Assembly (NCBI GenBank): GCA_947172415.1
Contig: OX359202.1
Location: 3,570,001 to 3,634,000, forward strand
Source of the DNA: Chondrosia reniformis
Taxonomy: Eukaryota; Porifera; Demospongiae; Chondrillida; Chondrillidae
DNA: 64,000 nt
Reading direction: 5' to 3'
In this document: positions 45,741 to 54,600 of the stretch, piece after piece
Layout of the letters: each line of letters begins with the position of its first letter
Numbering within the stretch: the first letter of the stretch is position 1
Notes under the pieces: model-generated
What the model saw: only the letters and a program-made list of their open reading frames with translations
Database searches by the model: none
What the model was told of the DNA's origin: nothing
Position numbers and translations under genes: made by a program

Positions 45741-46118
45741 CTATGTAGTATTAGGCACAACTTCTATTTATTTATCCCATCAATAATTTTAGTCTACACA
45801 CTATTATCTTCTATTATGTTTGTATTACAAATTAATAATCTTAAAAGCAGAATAACGTGAGGTAATTTAACAAGACAACACTAAAGGATAATACTCGAGA
45901 CCAGTACGCATAGCTGGTATAGTAGAATTTAGCAATAATTAAAACACAATTAAACTATGTCAGCCTTGCTCGTCACTTGTTTTTTGCTCATGCACAAGCA
46001 GAGTCAAGATTGGTTAACAAAAAATTGATAAATATCAGTGTAGTCCTTTGTCAGTAGTGGCTTTCATAAAAGCCTTTTAATGAAAGCAAGATATCCAAAT
46101 AACACATGCTATTAATAA
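45741..46118. other. Non-coding stretch downstream of the coiled-coil gene
   Basis: AT-rich sequence without supported ORFs. Nothing recognised beyond a possible short 3' untranslated region. Confidence 0.5.
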
Positions 46119-46234
46119 GGCCACTTCAACTTAATCTTATGTTTCTCGGGCGACTTGTGTTTAAGAATAGGGTCGGTAGGTTTTAAAATAGGGTTGGTCA
46201 GGCCCGAGAAACAGAAGATCAAGTTGAAGTGGCC
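46119..46234. mobile_element. Nested MITE with ~30-bp inverted repeats and TAA duplication
   Basis: Arms GGCCACTTCAACTT...GTTTCTCGGGC (46119-46151) and GCCCGAGAAAC...AAGTTGAAGTGGCC (46202-46234) pair almost perfectly, with differences only in the middle. TAA flanks both sides. A 3-bp TWA duplication is characteristic of PIF/Harbinger transposons, so this is probably a Harbinger-type MITE that inserted into the larger transposon. Non-coding. Confidence 0.78.
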
Positions 46235-46389
46235 TAACACGGAAGGCACTTTTAAAACAACAGCATAAAAATTGGCAAGAATGCCTTTAATATATAGAAG
46301 GAATCTACTAGAAGAAATAAAAAACGGCATGAATTAAAACTATGAAGCTCTTAAACAAATCCCAGCATGTCAAAGTAAGAGGGAACTCA

Positions 46390-46633
46390 CCAATTGAAGG
46401 GCTAAATTCTTCACTTGTGAGACTTCGCTGTCTGGCGAGGCTTCTTCTTCCTGGCTGGCAAGGTTTCTTCTTCTTCGCTGGCGAGGCTTCTTCTTCTTCG
46501 CTGGCAAAACTTCTTCTTCGTGAGGCTTCGATTGATCACACACCACATGTTTGAGATTGAATACCTGGTAACGCTTGGTTAACGTATTGATTTCTTCCGG
46601 TTTGTAACCGATAACGCTAAATAACGCATTCAC
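46390..46633 (-). CDS. Possible minus-strand exon of the transposon (uncertain)
   Basis: An open minus-strand frame runs inward from near the right end, containing NALFSVIGYKPEEINTLTKR, a lysine/arginine cluster (PAKKKKPRQRRRR, nuclear-localisation-like) and SQEEEASPDSE. It meets a donor-like CAATTG-GTGAGT at about 46390. The deletion derivative keeps the first part (NASFSVIGYTPEG at about 50350) but then has a stop. No in-frame ATG precedes it, and part of the coding appearance comes from a 24-bp tandem repeat. It could equally be untranslated end sequence. Confidence 0.3.
46421..46530. repeat. 24-bp tandem repeat with CTTCTTCTT tracts
   Basis: About four units of GCTGGCGAGGCTTCTTCTTC, varying in length between 22 and 24 bp. 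On the minus strand it reads as GAAGAAGAAG, encoding Glu or Lys runs. Confidence 0.75.
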
Positions 46634-46712
46634 CCTAACGATTAAAAAACGAACATTCTTTACTAATTAGCGATTGTTAGGTGACGAACGCTATAACGCA
46701 GCCTATCCCTCA

Positions 46713-46734
46713 GGAACAGCCATAAGGTACCAGT
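46713..46734 (-). repeat. Right terminal inverted repeat of the 7.1-kb transposon
   Basis: Complement of the left end: GGAACAGCCATA followed by AGGTACCAGT. The adjoining 230 bp inside are about 75-80% similar to 50251-50420, which confirms this as an element terminus. Confidence 0.75.
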
Positions 46735-46737
46735 GTA

Positions 46738-47592
46738 CAACTTATACTATATACTAGGTAGGTTCTAGTTGTATGGACCAAATACTTGTTGCATGTGCTA
46801 GTTGTATGAACTAGTTTTATGAACTAGTTGTATGTAATGTTTATATGTACTAGTTATATGTACCAGTTATTTGTACTAGTTTTATGTACTAGTAGTATGT
46901 ACTAGTTATATTTACTAGCGGTATGTACTATTTGTGTGTACTAATTGTATGCACTAGTTGTATGTACTAGTTGTATGTACTCAATAATATTTGTATGTAC
47001 TAGTCGAATGTAGTAGTTATTTGTACTAATTGAATGTATGAGTAGTGTGTAATTGTTGTATGTACTAGTTAAATATACTAGTTGTATGTACTTTTTGTAT
47101 GTACTATTTGTATGTACTAGTTGTTTGTACTAGTTGTATGTACTATTGCCTAATTGTATTTACTAGTTGTATGTTCTAGATGTTTGAACTAGTTTTAGGT
47201 TCTAGTGCAAGTTATACTAGGTGATAGGAAGGAACTAGTTCTATGAACTACTTGTTGGTTTGTGTGAACTAGATTTCTGTACTAGTTGTATGTATTATAT
47301 TTATGTACTAGTTATATGTGTATGTACTAGTCATATGTAATAGTTATATGTACTTTTTATATGTACTAATTGCATGTACTAGTTGTATGCACTAGTAGTA
47401 TATTTTAGTTTTAGTTTCTAGTCCTATTTATACTAGGTACTAGGTAGGTACTAGTTGTATATACTAGACTCTAGTTGTTTGTACTAGTTATAAGTACTAG
47501 TTGTATGTACTAGTTGTATGTACTAGTTGTATATACTAGTTGTATGTACCACTAGTATATACTCGTTACATTTGTATGTACTGGGTGTATGC
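46738..47592. repeat. Minisatellite block 14 (ACTAGTTGTATGT polarity)
   Basis: 0.85 kb of 13-bp minisatellite. It continues the higher-order copy interrupted at 39622 by the 7.1-kb transposon (TATACTATATACTAGGTAGG). Confidence 0.92.
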
Positions 47593-49626
47593 TAATGATC
47601 TTCTGCCAATGGCCCAAAGGGCCATGTGAAAAGGGAGGTGGGGCTGTGTGGACTGTCTATTGCTGGATCAATCAATCGGTCTAGATGCCAAAATTATGGG
47701 CAAGCCACTTAGTGTGGCGTGGATCGATTATGAGAAGGCATATCACAGAGTCCATCACAAGTGGGTGATGAAGGTGCTTAAAACCATCAAGTGCCCGGGT
47801 TGGATCCGGAGATCTATAGAGCTCTTCTCCAAACACTGGGCTACTGTGCTTGAGTTGAGGACTGCGAGGAAGGTGGTAAGAAACACCCCTGTTAAATATA
47901 ACAGGGGACTCTTCCAAGGAGACTCCCTATCGCCACTCCTCCTTTTGTCTGGCCATAGCTCCCAAATCCCAAGTTCTTAACAGAACCCTCTGGCAAAATG
48001 GGGAAAGGAATACCATGTCACACTTGTTGTACATGGATGACCCTAAGATATATGCTGGAGGGCCTGATAAACTCAGGGAAGCCATGGAATGTGTGGAGAA
48101 AACCTCAAATGCCATTGGCATGAGGTTTGTAGTGAGAAAGTGTGGAACAGCTCACATGCGAAAAGGGAAAGTTCTGGCTGGCCCAGACAACCCTGAACGC
48201 AGTGAAGAATCCATAAGGAGCCTTGAATAAGGTACTACTTATAAGTACCTAGGGCTAGAACAACTGTTTGAGGTAGATGACAGCAAGGTCAAAGCTTGCT
48301 TGATCAACGAATTGAGGAGGAGACTCCACAAAGTGTGGGGCTCTCACCTCAAAGGTAAGAATGCTGCAGAAGCCTCTCACATGCTGTGTGCCTCTCTATT
48401 GAGATACTCTTACCCAGTTTTGAAGTTGACTCAAAGTGAGCTTCCAAAACTGGACCGAAGGGTGAGAAAGATCATGAGAAAGTACCAGTGTCATCACTAT
48501 AACTCTGCCATTGAAAGAGTGAACTTGCCTCGCTCTCAAGGTGGTAGAGGGCTCTGTAGTTTTCCTTTGGATCACGACAGGGCTGTTGTGAATCTGGCAA
48601 GATACCTCCATACTGCCAATGATCCACTCATAGCTCTTGTGGTTAAACACCAAAAGTGGCCGGAGTGCTCAAAGCAGAGGAGGACTGTCTTGAAAGAAGC
48701 CAGATTGATACCGAGAAGCCACGGAATAGAACTAGAACCGGAAATATGGCTGAAGACAGATCCCTCACAAAATAGTGTAAGAGAATGGAGGAGAGTGGCA
48801 CGTGAGCTCCGGGAGGCTGAGACTGAAAGGTTAAAAGTAACCTAGCCGAAAAGTCTCACCAGGGCTCATACCACAGACAAGTCATAAATAGGCAGTCTTA
48901 TGTGTGGCTTTCTGAGGGGAGACTCAGACCTCAAACTGAGGCTCTGATTCTCGCAGCCCAAGATGATGTGCTGCACACTAGGTGGTACCAAAATATGATT
49001 CTGAGGAATTCTAGCCTCCTAAGGTGCAGAGAATGTGGCAAGGCTATGGAAACGGTCAAACACATACTAAACATGTGTGAGCCCAAGGGATTTTCTCTCT
49101 ACAAAGAGAGACATGACCGGGCAATACTGATGGTGTTGTGGAGACTGTTGAAAGAATATGGATTCAAGCAGGAAGAGCCCTGGTACAAACTAGAAGCAAA
49201 ACCAGTCTATGAGAATAGGTTTGTAAAATCTTGTGGGATCCTAGCATCCCTACAGATGAAGAAATGACAGAAAGAAGGCCAGACTTAGTGGTTGAGGATC
49301 GGCTATGTAAGTCCATCTACATTATTGAGATGTCAGTTCCTACTGACAGCAATATTAATGGAAGATGGCAAGAGAAGTTCCAAAAGTACCAGAAGCTGGT
49401 GGCTGATATGAGGAAACAATTTAGGGGCTACCGAATTAAGGTAGTCCCGATGATAATTGGTGCTTTGGGGACAGTGGAGACGCTCCTGGAAGACCTTAGG
49501 GGAATTCCAAAGCTGTCAAAAAGTGCAGTAGAAGTGATGAGAGCCATGCAGAGAACTGTTCTCTGTTCGGCTGTGAGGATATTTAGGCGACATCTATCTG
49601 TTGAGGGATTGGGGCCTGGACGATAA
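47593..49626 (+). pseudogene. R2/NeSL-like LINE polyprotein, C-terminal two-thirds
   Basis: Reverse transcriptase core plus C-terminal endonuclease. Order: CVDCLLLDQSIG (47652), WIDYEKAYHRV (47721), NRGLFQGDSLSPL (about 47897), YMDDPKIYAGG (48030), the thumb region (48240-48840), the Zn-knuckle CRECGKAMETVKHILNMC (about 49025-49080; C-x2-C-x7-H-x4-C), and the endonuclease RRPDLVVED...IYIIEMSVP (about 49275-49345; PD then E), ending in VVPMIIGALGTVETLLEDL. Breaks: TGA at about 47627, a frameshift at about 47935, TAA 48228, and frameshifts at about 48838 and 49230. The C-terminal knuckle plus PD-type nuclease assigns the element to the RLE-bearing LINE group (R2, R4, NeSL, CRE, Hero). I cannot choose between clades without an alignment. 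Confidence 0.86.
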
Positions 49627-49888
49627 GTAATCCTGTCCCAGTCCTTGCCTGTCGACCTCTGGAAAGCAGTGGTGAATTTGTGTATGGAGGTACTCCCTCC
49701 TATTATGACGGTCAAAATTGGCCCGATGCGCACCTGTCTGCTGCTGTCGGAAGGAGACAAAGCCGAGCCTTCTGGCTAAAAACCCAAAGAAGGGAAAACA
49801 TAACTGACTGAGGGTTGTCCAAGCGAGATACTCTTCGCCTTAATAAACTAAGGCAAGAAGTAACAAGGTTCCCGTTAAGGCTTTTGTT
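49627..49888 (+). other. 3' untranslated region of the LINE
   Basis: Shared with the inverted copy at 30827-31000, including the TAACTGACTGAGGGTTGTCC segment and an imperfect hairpin (CTTCGCCTTA-ATAAAC-TAAGGCAAG). In R2-type LINEs a structured 3' end is what the reverse transcriptase recognises; that role here is inference. Confidence 0.6.
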
Positions 49889-50007
49889 TCTGGGTGGATG
49901 TACTAGTTGTTTGTACTAGTTATATATACTAGTTGTACGTACTATTTATATATACTATATATATGTGTATGTACTAGGCATATGTACTACTTGTATTTAC
50001 TATGTAC
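49889..50007. repeat. Minisatellite block 15 (ACTAGTTGTATGT polarity)
   Basis: About 120 bp between the LINE and the TA-flanked MITE. Confidence 0.85.
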
Positions 50008-50664
50008 TACCGTAATTCAGGAAATTTTTGTTGTTAAAATATTTTCGTTGTTGGTTCAAACCACGAAAATGTATCACACAAAATATTTTTAACAACGAAT
50101 AATAACACGTACCATCTACGTATATGTAAACGCAACATAGCCGAGCGCAGCCAAAATGGCTCTACTGCGATACCTGGAGTGCAAGGACGGCTTACCGGAT
50201 CCAAAGGGCTCACTGCCGTCCGAAGTACCAGCAGCAACAATCGTAATTACTGTGGTGCCTTATGACTGTTCCTTAAGGATAGGCTGCCTTATAGTGATCA
50301 ACACGTAAGAAGCGCTAATTAATAAAGAATTTTCGTTTTCAATCGTTAAGAGTGAATGCGTCATTTAGTGTTATCGGTTACACACCAGAAGGAATTTAAA
50401 ATCGTCCATTGTTAAATTGGTTATAGCATCCTTTGGCTTAATTGATTTACGTATCATATATAATCATCTCGCTTCGTATCATTGTCTTATAATCGTCTCA
50501 CTTCGTATCCTATTAATGTTTTATTTAATCATCTCACTTTGTACGTGTTGTATTATACAATTAATGTCTAATATAAGTGAAAACGGTTTTTCAGAGCTCT
50601 TTGCATTGTAGCCATAACATGATTCACTTCTCTAGCTATCGTCAAAAACTTACTTTTTACGTAC

Positions 50665-50760
50665 CTTTTGTTAACGAATAATTCGTATGCAGCTACTCTT
50701 GCAAAGCCGCAGTTGAACTTCATAGCAATCTGATTATCGACTGATATCCCTCTTTCCTTT
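50665..50760 (-). pseudogene. First-exon homologue in the deletion derivative
   Basis: On the minus strand the exon reads RGISVDNQIAMKFNCGFARV then AAYELFVNKR, followed by the donor GTACGT (complement of 50659-50664). Compared with 40373-40479, FNCGFARVAAY is unchanged in protein while most of its codons differ at third positions. The exon therefore evolved under protein-level selection before this copy lost the rest of the gene. No start codon is obvious upstream of the conserved part except the Met within AMKF. Confidence 0.6.
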
Positions 50761-51128
50761 TTTGGGGGGCATAATCTTCTCTGTTGTAGACGAAAATTCG
50801 AAAATTGGCGATCCTTAGTGTGAATAACACCTTACGGCGATCCTTGATCACTTGCTTCAACATACATACATACATACATGTATATATACCAGTTACACAA
50901 CTTAGGATTTGTGCAATATTAACATCCGGCTATAACATTTCACCGTTTGCGTTTCAAATGTGTAAATCATCCCATGAATAAACTTATTTGCTAAGGAATA
51001 TGATTTAAATGTTAAGAAATGGCGTCTGTTGCAGAAGTGAAGGAAAATTGCCTATGCACTTAAGTTAGAAGATCCTCATAGTCGTGTAGTCAGCTTCAAT
51101 GGATTCAGTGAGTGTCATTTTGTAAGAA

Positions 51129-51260
51129 TTAAGAAGCCCGTTGGCGTCTGAGCTTTATTTCCCAAGATATGAAAGATTAAATAGCATTTCCTAATCTATT
51201 AAAAGTGTATTTTCACAGTTTTCTTCTCAACGGATGGGCGAATCGAAACGGACTTCTTAA
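51129..51260. repeat. Subterminal inverted repeat of the deletion derivative
   Basis: TTAAGAAGCCCGTT (51129-51142) pairs with AACGGACTTCTTAA (51247-51260), with one G-T wobble, and the pairing extends to AATTAAGAAG outward. It sits 292 bp from the element end, at the same position as the 39915-40048 repeat in the large copy but with unrelated arm sequence. Confidence 0.65.
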
Positions 51261-51662
51261 TTTTTTTAGAATACATTGTAACCTTTCCAATAAAGTATAG
51301 AATGTAGTTCTAGCTTTTTCTTAGACTAAGCGCTTAGTGTCTGAGAGTTTTAAAATTGACCTTTTTAACACGTTATATCTTCGATATTGGTTGTTCAATC
51401 TCGCTAAAATTTTTGATTTGGCTGACATTTAAATAAGCGCTTCGATGCATACCAGTTTAAGTTAGAAAATCGTTTCTGTTAGAACGAAACTTGCTTTTAA
51501 AAGTATTTATAAAAAACCGTAAAAACACACAGATCAGTCATATGGCACCTGTGTACGTAACATCTATAAGTTTTTGTTGTAATATATTTTCATGGTAGCC
51601 CCCATACCACAAAAAGTTTTAACACGAACATTTTTCCCACGAAAATTTTCCTGACTACGGTA

Positions 51663-54600
51663 ATTCTCTGTACTAATTGTATGTACTTGTTGTATGTACT
51701 AGAACTAGCTATATTTACTAGTTTTAGGTCCTAATTGTATGAATTAGTGGTATGTAGTAGTTGCATGTGCTAATTGTATGTACAAGTTCTGTGTACTAAT
51801 TGTATGTATATACTAGTTGTATATACTAGCTATGTACAAGTTGTATGTTCTAGTTGTATGTACTAGATACTAGTTGTATGTTCTAGTTGTACAAATAGTT
51901 GTATGTACTAGTTGTATGGACTAGTACTAGTTAAATTTACTAGTTGTAGGTACTAGTTGTATGTACTAGCTGTATGTATATACTAGTTGTATATACTAGC
52001 TATGTACAAGTTGTATGTTCTAGTTGTATGTACTAGATACTAGTTGTATGTACTAGTTGTACGTACTAGTTATATGTCCTAGTTGTATGGACTAGTACTA
52101 GTTATATTTACTAGTTGTAGGTACTAGCTTTATGTAAACGTTGTATGCAATTGTTGTATGTGCTAATTGTTTGGTTTATTTGTATGTACTAGTTGCATGT
52201 ACTAATTATGTACCAGTTGTATGTACTAGTTGTACGTATATACTGGTTATAAATAATAGCTATGCACTAGTTGTATATACAAGTTGTACGTTCTAATATT
52301 ATGTACTCGTTCTATGAACCAGTTATATGTACTAGTTTATAGTTGTATGTACTAGTTGTATGTACTAATTGTATGCACTAGCTGTATGTACCTAGTTGTA
52401 TGTACTATTCATAATTACTAGGTATATGTGTATTTACTAGTTATATGTAGTAGATGTATGAACTAGTTATATGTCCTAGTATATGTCCTAGTTGTCCTTC
52501 CTAGTTGTATGGACTAGTTGAATTTATTAGTTGTATGTACTAATTGTATATACTAGTTATGTACCAGTTGTACTTAATAGTTGTATGTATGTACTAGTTG
52601 TTAATATAAGCTATGTTCTAGATGTATATTCAAGTTGTATGTTCTATATAGCATTATGTACTTGTTCTATGAACTAGAAGTATTTACTAGTTTTTAGTTA
52701 TATGTACTAGTTGTAAGTACTAGTTGTATGTACTATGTGTATGTACCAGTTGTTGATTCTTGTACTAGTTATACTATGTACTAGGTAGGTTCTATTTGTA
52801 TGTACTAGCTACTTGTTGCATGTACTAGTTGTATGAACTAGTTTTATGAACTAGTTATATGTACTAGTTTTATGTACTAGTAGTTATATTTACTAGCTGT
52901 ATGTACTATTTATGTGTACTAATTGTATGCACTAGTTGTATGTACTAGTTGTAGGTTCTAGTACTAGTTAAACTAGGTACTAGATAGGTACTATATAGTT
53001 ATATGTATGAGAAACTACTTGTATGTACTGGTTATATAATGTAGTTATATGACTTAGTTGTATATATCAGTTGTTTGTAGCAGTTGTATGTCCTAGCTGA
53101 TTGTACTATTTTCTAGTTTTATATACTAGTTGTATGTTTTCGTTACTATTTGTATGTACTTGTCATATGTAATTTTATATACTAATTGTATGTACAAGTT
53201 GCATGTCCTAGTTGCATGTACATGTTATGCGTACTAGTTCAATGTACTAGTTGTATGTACTCGTTACTAGTTGTTAGTAGTAGCTGTATGTACCAGTTTT
53301 ATGTACTAGATCCAGTTATGTTTACTAGTTGTTCGTACTATATATATGTGTATGTACTAGGAATATGTACTACTGGTATGTACTAGCCGTATTAGCTGGT
53401 TGTATGTACTAATTCTATGTACTAGTTGTATGTACTAGATGTATGTACTAGATATGAACCAGTTGTATGTACAAGATGTATGCACTAGTTCTTTGTACTA
53501 GCTATATCATAGTTTTATGAACTAGTTGTATGTACTAGTTGTATGTACTAGTTGTATGTACTAGTTGTAAGAACTAGTTGCATGTACTAGTTATATGTAC
53601 TAGCTACTAGTTGTCTGAACTAGTTGTACCTATTAATTGTTTGTACAAGTTGTATGTACAAGTTGTATGTATATACCATTTGTATGTACTAGTTAAATGT
53701 ACTAATTTTATATAAATACTAATTGTATGTATTAGTTTCTAGGTGTATTTAATAGTTTTATGTACTAGTTGTATGTTCTATGTGGATGCACTATTTATTT
53801 GAACTAGCTATATTTTTATGTATTAGTTATATGTAGTAGGTGTTTCTACTAGTTATATGTACTAGTAGGAAGTACTAGTTGTATGTACTAGAACTAGCTA
53901 TATTTACTAGTTTTAGGTACTAGTTGTATGTATTAGTTGTATGTAGTAGTTGCATGTGCTAATTGTATGTATAAGTTCTGTGTAATAGTTCTTTGTATAT
54001 ACTAGTTGTATATACTAGCTATGTACTAGTTGTATGTTCTAGTTGCATGTACTAGTTGTACGCACTAGTTGTATGTACTAGTTGTATTTACTATTTGTAT
54101 ATACTCTTTATATATGTGTGTACTAGTTATATGTACTGGTTGTATGCACTAGCTGTATGTACTAGTTGTATGTACTATTTACATTTATTAGGTATAGGTG
54201 TATGTACTAGTTATATGTAGAAGGTCATGTACTAGTTATATGTCCTAGTTGTATGTACTAGTCGCATGTACTAATTATATTTACTAGTTACTAATTTATG
54301 AACTAGTTGTACCTATGAATTTTATGTACTAATTGTATGTACTAGTTGTATGTACTAATTGTTTGTATATACCAGTTGTATGTACTAGTTAAATGTATTA
54401 GTTTTATATATAAACTAGTTGTAAGTACTAGTATTTAGTTGTATGTACAACTAGTTGTATGTACTATTCATATATACTGTTTATATGTTTATGTATTAGT
54501 TATAGGTAGTAGGTGTTTGTACTTGTTTTAAGTACTAGTTGAAAATACTAGTTGTATGTGCTAATTATATGTACATGTTCTCTGTACTAGTTGTATATTT

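Larger units (their letters stand above)
39626..46734 (+). mobile_element. 7.1-kb DNA transposon with uncharacterised transposase-like gene
   Basis: Bounded by imperfect 22-bp terminal inverted repeats sharing TATGGCTGTTCC (39636-39647, and its complement at 46713-46724). The outer bases differ (ACAGGCGCCG against ACTGGTACCT). Flanks read TTTTTGTAC at the left and GTACAACTTATACTA at the right. The uninterrupted minisatellite version is TTTTTGTACTACTTATACTA (34437), which suggests a 4-bp GTAC target duplication. Contents in order: a short first exon with splice donor, a large broken transposase-like gene (40806-44595), a structured intergenic palindrome, a promoter and coiled-coil gene (45315-45740), a nested MITE (46119-46234), and a purine/pyrimidine tandem repeat. 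A deletion derivative lies at about 50251-51552. Confidence 0.75.
47593..49888 (+). mobile_element. R2/NeSL-like LINE, copy 2 (5'-truncated)
   Basis: A 2.3-kb 5'-truncated copy that starts inside the reverse transcriptase (CTAATGATCTTCTGCCAATG, equivalent to 30403 in copy 1) and runs to the element's 3' end. It is flanked by GGGTGTATG at the left and GGGTGGATG at the right, a 9-bp target-site duplication with one mismatch. The undisturbed minisatellite version is visible at 32612. There is no poly(A) tail; the end is CTTTTGTTTCT. Retrotransposition clearly followed minisatellite expansion. Confidence 0.9.
50251..51552 (-). mobile_element. Deletion derivative of the 7.1-kb transposon
   Basis: A 1.3-kb element in reverse orientation. 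Its left end (GGTGCCTTATGACTGTTCC) and the next ~150 bp match the right end of the 7.1-kb transposon. Its right end (complement GGTGCCATATGACTG) corresponds to the left end. It keeps the first exon at the expected distance (about 0.8 kb from its 5' end) and the subterminal inverted repeat, and lacks all transposase sequence beyond the exon. The flanks TTAC and GTAC may be a decayed 4-bp duplication. Divergence from the large copy shows it belongs to a distinct subfamily and is not its direct offspring. Confidence 0.72.
50010..51660. mobile_element. TA-flanked MITE, split by a nested transposon
   Basis: The outer element has terminal inverted repeats CCGTAATTCAGGAAATTTTT (50010) and, complemented from the right end, CCGTAGTCAGGAAAATTTTC (51660). 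TA flanks each side (50008-50009 and 51661-51662), which fits a Tc1/mariner-type MITE. Without the insertion at 50251-51552 it is about 350 bp. Its left part also has an internal hairpin, GTTGTTAAAATATTTT with AAAATATTTTTAACAAC. Non-coding. Confidence 0.72.

Noticed and set aside
50417-50611. 64-codon hydrophobic ORF in the deletion derivative
   Set aside because: It is an AT-rich chance frame on the strand opposite to the element's conserved exon, with no counterpart in the large copy.
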